64,000 bases of DNA. Source: Litchfieldia salsa (lineage in GTDB: Bacteria > Bacillota > Bacilli > Bacillales > Bacillaceae_L). Positions 15,801 through 24,865 of the stretch are shown one piece after another (position 1 is the first letter of the stretch; each line of letters begins with the position of its first letter). The stretch is from positions 620,001 to 684,000 of the forward strand of contig NZ_FNJU01000001.1 of the NCBI RefSeq assembly GCF_900104555.1. Reading direction: 5' to 3'. The notes under the pieces are model-generated. The model worked only from the letters and a program-made list of their open reading frames with translations. It was not told where the DNA came from and ran no database searches. Position numbers and translations under genes: made by a program.

Positions 15801-16925
15801 TTAATCAACGACTGGAAACCATCCAGGACTATTGATGATCGCTTGCCAAAGATAATCAGGAATGATTAATTTCTCTTGATCTTTTTTAGACAAGGTTGTA
15901 GCAATCTCTGCTTCTTTTCCTTCAACGACTTTCTCTACCCAGTCTGGTTCCATAATAAGTTCACGGCCAAGAGCCACCATGCTTGAGCCTGTGCTTAGAG
16001 CTTTTACTGCTTCTTCAGGTGTATGAATAGAACCTACACCAATAAATGGCACTCTGTTCCCGATTGTCTCTAATAAATACTCAATACGTAGTTTTGTTGT
16101 ATCAACACCACGTCTAGGCTCAGACCAGAAATCCATAAGAGAAACATGAAGATAATCAAGTCCTTTATCTGCAAGAGCATCAACTAACACTAGCGTATCA
16201 GCCATCGTAAAGCCTGGTGTCGTTTCTTCTTCTGGTGAGAAGCGGTAACCGACAATAAATGGTTCCTTTGCATGTGCATTTACAACTTTTTGAACTTCGT
16301 CAACAACAGCAAGTGGGAAGGTTAAACGTTTTTCTAAACTTCCTCCAAAGCGGTCTTCACGACGGTTGCTATGTGGTGAAAAGAACTGGTGGATTAGATA
16401 ACCGTTCGCACCATGAATCTCAACACCATCAAATCCAGCTTCAATAGCTCGGCGTGTCGTTTCGCCGAATGCAGTAATCATCTCTTCAACTTCATTTTCC
16501 GTTAATGCTCTTGGAGTAACATCACTACCCTCTTTTGCTACCGCACTTGCACTAACTGTTTCTCCATTTGGTACTAATTCAGTCGGACACTCTCTTCCTC
16601 CGTGAAAAATTTGCAGAACGGCTTTCGCTCCTTTTGCTTTAATGCTGCTTGCAAGTCTGCGAAAACTTGGAATCATACTATCATCATGTCCACCAAATTC
16701 ACCATGAAATCCTTTTCCATTAGCCGTTACATACGTACATGCTGTGATGACCATCCCAACACCCTTAGATCTACGCTCATAATATGCAATTTCCTCATCA
16801 GACACAGTGCCATCAGGATGTGAGGCAAAGTTAGTCATAGGTGCCATAACGACACGATTTTTTAATTGAAGTCCATTTTTAAAATCAATACTTTCAAATA
16901 AAGGCTTAAAGTTTTCATTCATCAT
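15801..16925 (-). CDS. yqiG: NADH-dependent flavin oxidoreductase (old yellow enzyme family, YqiG-like)
   Basis: A 374-aa TIM-barrel flavoenzyme of the old yellow enzyme family. FMN and substrate motifs are seen in LKNRVVMAPMTNFAS, VLQIFHGGRE, the FDGVEIHGANGYLIHQFFSPHSNRREDRFGGS block and the phosphate-binding GVGSIHTPEEA...ALGREL near the C-terminus. The ending LWQAIINSPGWFPVVD closely follows the pattern I recall for B. subtilis YqiG, and length agrees. It reduces activated alkenes or related electrophiles in the cytoplasm. AGGAG lies 6 nt before the ATG. The Rrf2 gene downstream is separated by a terminator. Confidence 0.88.
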   Translation of the reverse strand: MMNENFKPLFESIDFKNGLQLKNRVVMAPMTNFASHPDGTVSDEEIAYYERRSKGVGMVITACTYVTANGKGFHGEFGGHDDSMIPSFRRLASSIKAKGAKAVLQIFHGGRECPTELVPNGETVSASAVAKEGSDVTPRALTENEVEEMITAFGETTRRAIEAGFDGVEIHGANGYLIHQFFSPHSNRREDRFGGSLEKRLTFPLAVVDEVQKVVNAHAKEPFIVGYRFSPEEETTPGFTMADTLVLVDALADKGLDYLHVSLMDFWSEPRRGVDTTKLRIEYLLETIGNRVPFIGVGSIHTPEEAVKALSTGSSMVALGRELIMEPDWVEKVVEGKEAEIATTLSKKDQEKLIIPDYLWQAIINSPGWFPVVD

Positions 16926-16950
16926 TTAACACTCCTCTTCTCTTAACCAA

Positions 16951-17334
16951 TTACAATCGGTAAGAATCTATTCTATTATGCTGTGTTGGTTTTACAGCTA
17001 TACTCTGCTTATGGATATTTGATGCTTTTCTTATCGCAACAAATCTTTCCTGAAGCTCATAAAACCAATCCTCATCTTTTGTTATAAGTGACAATTCAAT
17101 TAATTCGCGAATACCTTCTTCATTCGTTTCGGCAGATGGCAGTCCCTGAACTAACCTTGATAGAGTTTCAATGGTCTTACCTACTACGATGTCATGATCT
17201 GAATGTACAACTTTCACTTTAACGGTTTTATTTAAAGAATGAATATCTTCTATATAGCCTAAAAATAATTCTCCACTCTTCGTTGTTCCTTTGACCCAGT
17301 TACCAATTTGTATAATCTCGGTTCCTTTCAACAC
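16951..17334 (-). CDS. IDEAL-domain protein
   Basis: A small cytoplasmic protein of about 127 aa. The segment IRELIELSLITKDEDWFYELQERF matches the IDEAL domain, a short helical module named for a conserved Ile-Asp-Glu-Ala-Leu motif and found in Bacillus proteins such as YpiB. The N-terminal part (IIQIGNWVKGTTKSGELFLGYIEDI) looks like a small beta-barrel. The start is uncertain. I favour the GTG at 17334 because AAGGTGG lies eight nucleotides upstream; a TTG at 17352 would place that site inside the gene. Its function is unknown. The gene is upstream of yqiG on the same strand and ends 25 nt before that gene starts, so they may be co-transcribed. Confidence 0.7.
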   Translation of the reverse strand: MLKGTEIIQIGNWVKGTTKSGELFLGYIEDIHSLNKTVKVKVVHSDHDIVVGKTIETLSRLVQGLPSAETNEEGIRELIELSLITKDEDWFYELQERFVAIRKASNIHKQSIAVKPTQHNRIDSYRL

Positions 17335-17352
17335 TTTATCCACCACCTTCAA

Positions 17353-17723
17353 TATAATAAAAAAAGATACAGTTCATTTGAAAAATAAAGCTTAAACAAC
17401 TTTTTGACATTTAAGCCTTGAATACGATTGAATTCTCTTTTAAAAGATTACTGTAATAATATATTTTACAGTTCGTGATGTCAAAGAATTGAACTTCAGG
17501 TCCTTCTTTTGAAAACCTAATTGAAATTGTCTCTGAACCAAGCCGTTTTCTTACTAATAAGACTGTTCAAAATCTTCTATACCAGTTTACCTCCTCAGTT
17601 CCCTCCAATGCTGTCGTTAAACCTGTTTTCCTGTCTTAATTTCACGACAAAAACTCGTTATGTAATGTAAAAAATTCAATTATAATTATATCTATGGTTA
17701 ATTTTTAAAAAGGAGTTTTTAGT
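17353..17723. other. Intergenic region (371 bp), possible gene remnant
   Basis: No supported gene. On the minus strand one frame stays open for about 53 codons after a TGA near 17546 and ends at GCTTAA near 17393, but there is no start codon with a ribosome binding site in frame. It could be a decayed gene. On the plus strand AAAAAGGAG precedes the next start. Confidence 0.4.
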
Positions 17724-18026
17724 ATGACATTAACGAAACAAGACAAGGATTTCATCGACTATATTACATTATGGCACTTAAATAAGATTCCAAACGGTAG
17801 GGTTTTGGGTGGAAAAGATCAATTGGAAGAGGTATCCACTGAAAGATTACTACATTTATATAAAGGAACTGTACAATTGATTAAGGAAATTAAAGAAGTT
17901 GTAATGACGACTCAAAAGTGCGAACCATTATTCATGGCCATCGATTACATATCAACCAAGCTATTATTTGAGCGTGTGATAAAAGACAGACTTCGTTATG
18001 AAACTGTCGAAGGGGTATTTCAATAG
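17724..18026 (+). CDS. Hypothetical 100-aa protein
   Basis: I do not recognise this protein. It is predicted helical and cytoplasmic: MTLTKQDKDFIDYITLWHLN, a central basic segment, then KEVVMTTQKCEPLFMAIDY and a C-terminal FERVIKDRLRYE. The start is well supported by AAAAAGGAG eight bases before the ATG. It is a single gene followed directly by a large structured repeat that ends in a T-run and can act as its terminator. Confidence 0.6.
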   Translation: MTLTKQDKDFIDYITLWHLNKIPNGRVLGGKDQLEEVSTERLLHLYKGTVQLIKEIKEVVMTTQKCEPLFMAIDYISTKLLFERVIKDRLRYETVEGVFQ

Positions 18027-18041
18027 AATTATAATAAGCTA

Positions 18042-18286
18042 AGGGCTGGGACTATTAAAGTGTTTAACTGAGTTCGAACAAATCAAAATTTAGCGGATGA
18101 AATATACGTAGACTCCTGCGGGATGAAAAGCAACGGTGAGACCCCGCAGTGCGAAGCCGAGGAGGCTCACCTCACCAGCTTCCCGCGGAAAGCGTAGTAT
18201 ATTTCAGCAGCGGTGTTCCTACACCATCTATGAATGTTCGGCTTTTTATTTAGTTAAAACACATTTGTCTCGGCCTCTTTTTTTGT
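18042..18286 (+). repeat. 245-bp imperfect palindromic Bacillus repeat (MITE-like)
   Basis: The outer arms pair imperfectly: GGGCTGGGAC near 18044 with GTCTCGGCCTC near 18269, and TGTTTAACT near 18061 with AGTTAAAACA near 18252. The core holds GACTCCTGCGGG (18110-18121), AGCAACGGTGAGACCCCGCAG, GAAGCCGAGGAGGCTCA and CCCGCGGAAAGCGTAGTATA. I recognise this core from interspersed repeats in many Bacillaceae genomes. It is far more GC-rich than its surroundings, lacks any ORF and ends in TTTTTTT, so it can terminate transcription from 17724-18026. Confidence 0.75.
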
Positions 18287-18313
18287 GTATCTCTCTAGTA
18301 ATTGTAGGGGAGA

Positions 18314-18733
18314 TTAGTATACTTTATCTGTTACAGGCGAAGAAAGATTCATCATCGTATAAGGTTTCCCAAAGTCCATCGTTTCATCAATAAATCCTTC
18401 TAAACTCTCATTCGTATCTGTCACAATCTTTACTAGATAACTATATTGTCCCGTTAATCTGTGACATTCAATGACCAATGGATTTTCCTTACAAAATTCT
18501 CTAAACGCTTTGCATCGATGAGTTTCTACTAATACAAAGGCTTTTACTCCCTTACCCATTTTAGCAGGGTTAATTTGAGCTTTGTACCCTTCTATTATTC
18601 CTTGTTCCTCTAGTTTTCGAACTCGCTCAACCACAGCAGGTGTGGACAGATTCACTTTCTTTCCTAACTCAGTCATCGATATCCTTCCATCCATTTGAAG
18701 TATACCCACTATTTCGCTATTTACTTGATCCAT
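18314..18733 (-). CDS. Lrp/AsnC-family transcriptional regulator
   Basis: A 139-aa regulator. The N-terminal helix-turn-helix is NSEIVGILQMDGRISMTELGKKVNLSTPAVVERVRKLEEQGII, followed by the RAM ligand-binding domain (VKAFVLVETHRCKAFREFCKENPLVIECHRLTGQYSYLVKIVTD). Length and layout match LrpC-type regulators. Such proteins bind amino acids or related small molecules and often control the divergent neighbour. Here the divergent gene, at 18913, encodes an isochorismatase-like hydrolase, a plausible target. GAAGGTGAG precedes the ATG. Confidence 0.9.
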   Translation of the reverse strand: MDQVNSEIVGILQMDGRISMTELGKKVNLSTPAVVERVRKLEEQGIIEGYKAQINPAKMGKGVKAFVLVETHRCKAFREFCKENPLVIECHRLTGQYSYLVKIVTDTNESLEGFIDETMDFGKPYTMMNLSSPVTDKVY

Positions 18734-18912
18734 AAGTGCTCACCTTCAATCATTCATTTTACCCAACTAATTTCCTTCTTTTTTTAAGAATAGCAGTTCT
18801 AATTCCTTAAAAATAGTATATCTCTGATTATTTTTTTCCAATAGAATATAGTGGAGAATTGGTGAAGCAACCAAAGCCAGAAACACCATGCGAACTGAAG
18901 GAGAGTAATAAA

Positions 18913-19464
18913 ATGAAGAGAGCACTAATCATAATAGATGTTCAAGAAGCTTTTAACAGTCCTAAATGGGGCGTGCGTAATAACCTACAAGCAGAGGAAA
19001 ACATTCGCATTCTTTTATCTCTGTGGAGAAAAACAAAGCAAGAAGTCATTTATATCCAACACACATCAAAGAATCCTGATTCACTATTCCATCCTCAAAA
19101 CCCTGGTTTCAAAATCAAAGACATGGTTCGTCCTTTAGATGGCGAAAAGGTGATTACAAAAGAGGTAAATAGCGCTTTTATAGAAACGAATCTTGAAGAC
19201 TATCTATTATCAAAAGGAATTACAGAGCTAGTTATTACAGGTTTGACTACGGCCCACTGTGTTTCTACTTCTACTAGAATGAGTGGGAACTTAGGCTATA
19301 CAACCTTCCTATTATCTGATGCAACGGCAACATTCGGTTTGTATGATCATCACAATCACTATATAGAAGCAGAAACCATTCATCATGTATCACTTGCAAC
19401 CATTCATAAGGAATTTGCTACAGTTTTAACAACAGAGTCTTATATTAAAGAATTTCTTACATAA
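18913..19464 (+). CDS. Isochorismatase-family cysteine hydrolase
   Basis: A 183-aa cytoplasmic hydrolase of the nicotinamidase/isochorismatase superfamily. The catalytic triad is visible: Asp9 in LIIIDVQEAF, Lys in VITKEVNSAF, and Cys in GLTTAHCVSTSTRM. The cis-peptide-type segment around Thr-Thr-Ala-His-Cys and the later DATATFG also fit. The substrate is not evident; the family includes nicotinamidases, N-carbamoylsarcosine amidases and amide hydrolases. I choose the ATG at 18913 because GAAGGAGAG lies just upstream. The in-frame ORF extends 18 codons further up with no ribosome binding site. It is divergent from the Lrp-type regulator. Confidence 0.88.
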   Translation: MKRALIIIDVQEAFNSPKWGVRNNLQAEENIRILLSLWRKTKQEVIYIQHTSKNPDSLFHPQNPGFKIKDMVRPLDGEKVITKEVNSAFIETNLEDYLLSKGITELVITGLTTAHCVSTSTRMSGNLGYTTFLLSDATATFGLYDHHNHYIEAETIHHVSLATIHKEFATVLTTESYIKEFLT

Positions 19465-19470
19465 AAAAAG

Positions 19471-19512
19471 GCAGAAAAAACGTGGGGACTAACCCCCACG
19501 TTTACCATCTGC
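19471..19512 (+). terminator. Terminator of the cysteine hydrolase gene
   Basis: AAACGTGGGG (19478-19487) and CCCCACGTTT (19494-19503) form the stem, extended by GCAGA (19471-19475) with TCTGC (19508-19512). It is bidirectional and lies between convergent genes. Confidence 0.8.
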
Positions 19513-19520
19513 TTCAAATT

Positions 19521-19540
19521 TGAGACATGAGAACCGTCCC
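19521..19540 (+). repeat. Interspersed repeat copy touching the lyase stop codon
   Basis: TGAGACATGAGAACCGTCCC. Its last C (19540) is the first base of CTA, which reads as the TAG stop of the minus-strand esterase-lyase gene. So the element abuts and partly defines the 3' end of that gene. Confidence 0.85.
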
Positions 19541-22500
19541 TATTTGACTAAATGCTCTGCGAACTTAATTAAGTACCCAGATTGCTCTTCTGTTATTTGT
19601 TTATTTGTTTGAGCCTTTACGTGATTTATATATGCCTTAGTCGGACCGGCTTGTGCTTTTATATTTCCTCTTTCAGAAGCAGCTTTAGCGGCTTCTAATT
19701 TTGATAGATATGGAACAGAATTTTCATGACCATTTTCGGTTAAGAAAGTTTCTGTTAATTTACCTAGACTATCATAGTTCACCGTCACAGTAATTGTAAC
19801 AGCTGCACTAGATTGGTTGCCAGCTACGTCTACAGCTTCAACATTAAATGTATGTTCACCAAGTCCAAGCTTGTATGCTTGCTCTGAGATTTCTTCACAA
19901 GTACTAGATTCAATACCTGATAAAGCATCTTCAGCCGTACAAGAGAACGTTACAACTTCGTCAATTCCAAATTCTGTACCATTTTCAACTGAGAATTGAA
20001 TAGCCGGTGCTGTTCGATCAATGTTAATTCCCACTTCTTTCTTTTCTTCAACATTACCAACTTCATCCTCGCTCCAGAATTGGATGGTATATTTCCCCTC
20101 TTCCTCAAGAACAACTGAATTTCCAGTCTGAGTCTCACCATCATTGATTGTGAAGTATGTTCCATCAACCTCTGATTCGCTATCAGTTGCCGTCAAGTTA
20201 ACTGTTACTGTTTCACGATACCAGTCATTGTGCGCTTCTCCTACAATTTCATGTGTTGTTTCAGGAGCTGTAACATCTGGCTTTTTAGCTGAAACTAGAT
20301 AAATATTAGCGGTTGGTGGTTCTTCCATCCCATGTCCAATGAAGAAGCTTGGATGTGGTGGTTGGTTGTAACCGACATTTTGCCATGAAATTGCTAGTCG
20401 ATACTGTGAATCGTGCATTAACGTATAAATCTTATGTTCTGTCACATCTGTTGTCATGAAGACTCTTAAAGCAGAACTATCCTCTGTTCTCCAGATTGCT
20501 TCTTCTCTCCAGTCTCCCAAAATATCTGCTGATAATGAAGGTGTACCCTTTGTTGAATTGTTTGAGAACGTTCCATCTGCAGTTACTAAGTTTACTAGCT
20601 TCTTATTGTTATAATCCCACTTGTCAATCGTTCCAGTACCTACACCGCTCGCAGCATCCCACTTATGGTCAAGTAGCTCACGTTGTAAATCTCCATCCCA
20701 CCAAATTCCAAAGTTTGATGAAGGGATATTCTCAGAGATTTTCTCACCTTTTACTGAATATAGCCCACCAGTTGTGCTGTTCCATGCGCCTGAAATCGCC
20801 CAAGCCTCTGCACCAGGATAGTTCGGATCAATATCAGCCGTCATTCCACGTCCTGTATCCTCACCAGTTTTCACACCCCAGATGACTTCTCCAGTTTCTG
20901 CATCACGAAGGTCATATCCGAATTCAGCAGCCTTATTTTCTTGAACTGCAAAGATTTCTTGACCTGGTCTTGTAGGATCCAAATCACTTACATGTAATGC
21001 ATCACCATGACCTAAGCCCGTATTGTATAGCCCTGTTCCATCATCATCAATTGTCATTTGTCCATAGACAATCTCGTCTTTCCCATCATGATCCACATCA
21101 GCCACACTTAAGCTATGATATCCTTGACCAACCCAGTCATTATACTCTTCCTGATTTGTGTCAAACGTCCAAAGCTTCGTTAGCTTTCCATCACGGTAGT
21201 TGTAAGCCGAAACAACCGTTCTTGTATAATAACCACGAGCCATAATAATACTTGGCTGTTCTCCATCCAAATACGCCACACCAGCTAAGAAACGATCAAC
21301 ACGGTTTCCATAGGAATCTCCCCATGAAGATACATCACCACGTGGTGGATGGTAATCAGTGGTTACTAGTTCTTTCCCTGTCGCGCCTTCAAAGACCGTT
21401 AAGAACTCATCTCCTTGTAAAACATACCCTGATGTATAGCGGTGATCAGCTTCTGCACGACCAATCACATTGCCCTGGCCATCTATTGTTCCATCTGCTG
21501 TTTTCAATGAAACCTCGGCCTTTCCATCTCCATCAAAGTCATATACAAGGAATTGTGTATAGTGAGCTCCAGCTCGAATGTTTTTCCCTAAATCAATACG
21601 CCACATTAATGTTCCATCTAGCTTATACGCATCAATATAAACATTTCCTGTATAACCGGATTGTGAGCTATCCTTCGAGTTTGTCGGATCCCATTTAAGG
21701 ATGATTTCGTATTCTCCATCACCATCTAAATCACCGACACTTGCATCGTTTGCTCGATATGAATATGGATCGCCTAATGGTGTAACACCATCTGCTGGTT
21801 TTTGAAGCGGAATATCGAAATGATTATTACTTAGGACATTTGCTTTATCCTTTGTTTTCTTTTCTGCTCCGTCAATCACAGCACGAACTTCATATTGGTC
21901 TTCAACTGTTCCCTCTTTATCAACATAATTCGTTGTTGATGTGATAGGCTCAGAGTTAATCAGTTTCTTATTACGATATAAATTAAAGCTAGTATCCTTT
22001 GAGTCTGTCCCAAATAATCTCCAACTCAGATAAACACCATCTTCCGTCTTCATCGCAACAAGTCCTCGATCAATGGACTCCATTTGTCTCTTTAATACAG
22101 TAACAGCTGGTGTTTCTAGGCTGTCAGAAAGCTCGGAAATTCCTCCTGCACTTACAGCAGAAACCTTGTAATAGTACTTAATTGTTGTTAAAACTGTATC
22201 ATCCTTATAAGATGTTCCTTTTGTTTTCCCAACTAACTGGTACGTACCATCTTTCTTTTTGGCACGATAAACATTGTAGGTTTGCGCACCCTCTGTCTTG
22301 TCCCAACTAAAAGTTAGATCATTTTTGTTCACATCACCTAGTTTAAGATTTACAGGTGCACTTGGAACAGCAACGTCTGGGTCAATCATCGAAACTGTTA
22401 ATGGCATAGATGGAACAGTCTCTACACCTGCATTATCAATGGTTGTAACGACATAATCATATTTCATACCCACATCGATAGTATTATCGTTAAATTGATT

Positions 22501-24642
22501 GGTCTCTACCGTTTTAATAAGTTTGAAATCCTTTGTTCCAGTAACTTTACGGTATACATTATACTTTGCCGCATCTTCAACAGCCTTCCATGTAAGGTCC
22601 ACTGATGGATTTTCCGGATCAGTTATTATTTTTTCAGCCTTTAATTCAGAAGGAGCAATTAAGATTGGTGTTAGCTCAATACCGTTCGCAATCCCTGTTG
22701 AACCACTAAATCTTAGATTCATTTGCCCATCACTTACTGCAACATCGGAAAATACCTTTGATGTCCAGTTTCGACTAGCTGCATTAACAGGACCAAGGTT
22801 CTTCCCTTCTATCGATACATCTGTTCTTGCACTACCAACGAAATCAGCCACATATACTTTCACAGCATAAAGGCCATTTGGCACGTCTACTTTAAATTCC
22901 CAGCCAACTCTAAAATAACCAAGCCAGTCTCGGGTTACATCACGTAAAGGTGTATCTCCATCCCCACGGTCTCTTGTAATCATTCCACTATTATCATTAA
23001 TCCCATAGCCTAATTCTGGGGTGTATATCGTATTTAAATCAACATTAGTATATCCCTCAGCAACAGGACTCCCTACAGGACCAAAGTCAAACTTAAGTGT
23101 AGCCTCTTTTGTTTTAATCAGCAAAACGTCCGATGGTTGTGAATCTCCTCGCCCATTCACCGCTACAACCTGGACATGATAACTTTTACCATCTTCCATT
23201 CCCGCTAATGAGGCTCTAGGAATCGTAGAAGATCCAACCAGTTTGTATGCAGAATCATCCTCCGAAGCTAATTTACGGAACACCTTATAAATATCGGCGC
23301 CTTCTACTTCATTCCAAGATAATAAAGCTCCTGCATTACTAACACTACTAGCAGTAACACCTGTTGGTTTCGTTGGAACTTCAGCCGGCAGTTCAACATC
23401 TGCCACATACGGAGAAAGTTCATTATTTAACCCTTTAATTCCACCTGATAACAGGCGAGCAATTTGGATTGCCCCATACTCTTGAAAGTGTGTATCATCT
23501 TGGGAACCGTTAGGAAAAGCAGTATACACTCCCGGTGGAGTATGTAAAAATACTGACAATGTTCCTTCTGGTCCAATCGTGTCATAGTATTCACGACTAA
23601 GTGTACTAAGGTCTACAAGATCGACATCAAGCTCTTCTGCCACTTCCTTCATCCCTTGTACATACTCTGGAAAACTCACATTAAACTTACCAGTTTCAGA
23701 GTTAAAAGATCTTCTTCCCACTGGCGTAACTAAGATTGGTGTTGCCCCTCTTTGACGAGCACCATTAATATACGTTTTTAAAAACTCTTTGTAGTCTGGA
23801 ACACTCGCATATCGTTCCGGTCTACTAATTGTTGCATCGTTATGACCAAATTGAATAAGGAAAAAATCATTCGGTTTAATTTCTCTTAAAATGCTATCTA
23901 GTCTACCTTCAAAAATAAAGGATTTTGAACTTCTACCACCAATAGAATGGTTAAGAAACTTTATATCAGAAGTGAAGAAACGATCAATCATTTGACCCCA
24001 TCCAGCTTCTGGTTTCCAGTATTCATCATAGGTCTGAACAGTAGAATCTCCTGCAATATAGACTGAAGGAATTTCACTAGCAGTTCTCTTTGGAAGTTCT
24101 TGAATAATGAGTCCATTTATTCTTGCTACATTAACATCTGTTGTATTTGTAGTAAACTCAACACTTAATTGACCATCTACGATCGCTATATCAAAGGTAC
24201 GGTCAATAAACTGGCCAGCAGCTATATCCGTGTTTTGAATTTTCTGTATATTTTCAACCTTCATTCCCATATTAGTCGCTTTGCTGTCATCACCAGCGAT
24301 CACCGTAACCGTATAATCGCCATTCGGTAAGTCAATTAAAAACGGAGATTCTAAAGTGGAGATATAATCTCTCTTTAATGCATCAGCAGTTTCATTATCT
24401 CCTGAGCTCACTTTACTCACATCACTAAATCCATAGGTTAACTCTTTGGAATAACCTGTGTCACCTGCCACTTTTACATAACCATCCTGCACTGGACTTG
24501 ATGATGTTCCAAAATCAAATTTCTTAGTGATTAAATCTTCTTCCGCCTGCGCAGCTGGTGGATTCATTGGTATACTTAAAAATACCATTAAGGCTGATAA
24601 AAATATCGCTACATACTGCCTAGCTTTTCTCCTCTTACTCAT
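19540..24642 (-). CDS. Secreted bifunctional rhamnogalacturonan acetylesterase (CE12) - rhamnogalacturonan lyase (PL11), 1700 aa
   Basis: A very large secreted enzyme. Signal peptide about 1-34 (VAIFLSALMVFLSIPM, cleavage near AQA). Residues 37-185 are a beta-sandwich module starting KFDFG. Residues 193-405 are an SGNH/CE12 esterase: Ser200 in GDST, GHND at 266-269, and Asp382/His385 in DDTH. FN3 repeats lie near 424-512, 662-752 and 758-848, with a second KFDFG module at 515-660. The PL11 lyase, about 852-1450, carries NDASVGDLDGDGEYEIILKWD, GAHYTQFLVYDFDGDGK and NQPPHPSFFIGH. The C-terminus has Ig-like domains and an 80-residue FIMAH-like helical tail. It should deacetylate and cleave the RG-I backbone outside the cell. 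It has its own promoter with an inferred YesN site and a cre-like site, and its stop lies in a repeat. Confidence 0.9.
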   Translation of the reverse strand: MSKRRKARQYVAIFLSALMVFLSIPMNPPAAQAEEDLITKKFDFGTSSSPVQDGYVKVAGDTGYSKELTYGFSDVSKVSSGDNETADALKRDYISTLESPFLIDLPNGDYTVTVIAGDDSKATNMGMKVENIQKIQNTDIAAGQFIDRTFDIAIVDGQLSVEFTTNTTDVNVARINGLIIQELPKRTASEIPSVYIAGDSTVQTYDEYWKPEAGWGQMIDRFFTSDIKFLNHSIGGRSSKSFIFEGRLDSILREIKPNDFFLIQFGHNDATISRPERYASVPDYKEFLKTYINGARQRGATPILVTPVGRRSFNSETGKFNVSFPEYVQGMKEVAEELDVDLVDLSTLSREYYDTIGPEGTLSVFLHTPPGVYTAFPNGSQDDTHFQEYGAIQIARLLSGGIKGLNNELSPYVADVELPAEVPTKPTGVTASSVSNAGALLSWNEVEGADIYKVFRKLASEDDSAYKLVGSSTIPRASLAGMEDGKSYHVQVVAVNGRGDSQPSDVLLIKTKEATLKFDFGPVGSPVAEGYTNVDLNTIYTPELGYGINDNSGMITRDRGDGDTPLRDVTRDWLGYFRVGWEFKVDVPNGLYAVKVYVADFVGSARTDVSIEGKNLGPVNAASRNWTSKVFSDVAVSDGQMNLRFSGSTGIANGIELTPILIAPSELKAEKIITDPENPSVDLTWKAVEDAAKYNVYRKVTGTKDFKLIKTVETNQFNDNTIDVGMKYDYVVTTIDNAGVETVPSMPLTVSMIDPDVAVPSAPVNLKLGDVNKNDLTFSWDKTEGAQTYNVYRAKKKDGTYQLVGKTKGTSYKDDTVLTTIKYYYKVSAVSAGGISELSDSLETPAVTVLKRQMESIDRGLVAMKTEDGVYLSWRLFGTDSKDTSFNLYRNKKLINSEPITSTTNYVDKEGTVEDQYEVRAVIDGAEKKTKDKANVLSNNHFDIPLQKPADGVTPLGDPYSYRANDASVGDLDGDGEYEIILKWDPTNSKDSSQSGYTGNVYIDAYKLDGTLMWRIDLGKNIRAGAHYTQFLVYDFDGDGKAEVSLKTADGTIDGQGNVIGRAEADHRYTSGYVLQGDEFLTVFEGATGKELVTTDYHPPRGDVSSWGDSYGNRVDRFLAGVAYLDGEQPSIIMARGYYTRTVVSAYNYRDGKLTKLWTFDTNQEEYNDWVGQGYHSLSVADVDHDGKDEIVYGQMTIDDDGTGLYNTGLGHGDALHVSDLDPTRPGQEIFAVQENKAAEFGYDLRDAETGEVIWGVKTGEDTGRGMTADIDPNYPGAEAWAISGAWNSTTGGLYSVKGEKISENIPSSNFGIWWDGDLQRELLDHKWDAASGVGTGTIDKWDYNNKKLVNLVTADGTFSNNSTKGTPSLSADILGDWREEAIWRTEDSSALRVFMTTDVTEHKIYTLMHDSQYRLAISWQNVGYNQPPHPSFFIGHGMEEPPTANIYLVSAKKPDVTAPETTHEIVGEAHNDWYRETVTVNLTATDSESEVDGTYFTINDGETQTGNSVVLEEEGKYTIQFWSEDEVGNVEEKKEVGINIDRTAPAIQFSVENGTEFGIDEVVTFSCTAEDALSGIESSTCEEISEQAYKLGLGEHTFNVEAVDVAGNQSSAAVTITVTVNYDSLGKLTETFLTENGHENSVPYLSKLEAAKAASERGNIKAQAGPTKAYINHVKAQTNKQITEEQSGYLIKFAEHLVK

Positions 24643-24722
24643 AAGTGCACTACCCTCTTCCTAGAAAATATAGTTCCCTTATGTAGAATCTAGTTGTCAC
24701 TAGTCACCTCCTAGTAATGCTT

Positions 24723-24736
24723 TGAAAACCCTTTCA
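24723..24736 (-). promoter_or_regulatory. cre-like site downstream of the esterase-lyase promoter
   Basis: TGAAAACCCTTTCA matches the CcpA cre consensus TGWAANCGNTNWCA at 13 of 14 positions; the central G is C. It lies just downstream of a putative -10 (TATAGT, 24748-24743). Confidence 0.5.
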
Positions 24737-24770
24737 TAAGAAACTATAAACATTACTACCTTTTTAAGAT

Positions 24771-24807
24771 ATAAAAAAAACAGATTTAAACGTTTAAAAA
24801 TCAGGGA
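24771..24807 (-). promoter_or_regulatory. Putative YesN operator, esterase-lyase promoter
   Basis: Minus-strand half-sites CTGATTTTT (24804-24796) and CTGTTTTTT (24783-24775) are exactly 21 bp apart, 129-165 nt before the start codon. A TATAGT hexamer lies 35 nt downstream of the second half. The same arrangement occurs at five other promoters in the window. Confidence 0.7.
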
Positions 24808-24865
24808 GACAACTGTCAAAAAACCACATACTCACAAAGATCTCTGTCACTATTTGTTGGTTAAT

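Noticed and set aside
17393-17546. A minus-strand frame open for about 53 codons
   Set aside because: No start codon with a ribosome binding site, a stop just upstream, and no recognisable family. A gene remnant is possible but not supportable. Sec was also considered; no Cys or hairpin context fits.
21252-21698. A 148-codon plus-strand open frame inside the esterase-lyase gene (and other long antisense frames at 20496, 22499, 36453 and 36548)
   Set aside because: They lie fully inside PL11 and FN3 coding sequence, have no ribosome binding site and encode His/Leu/Ser-rich sequences typical of antisense shadows.
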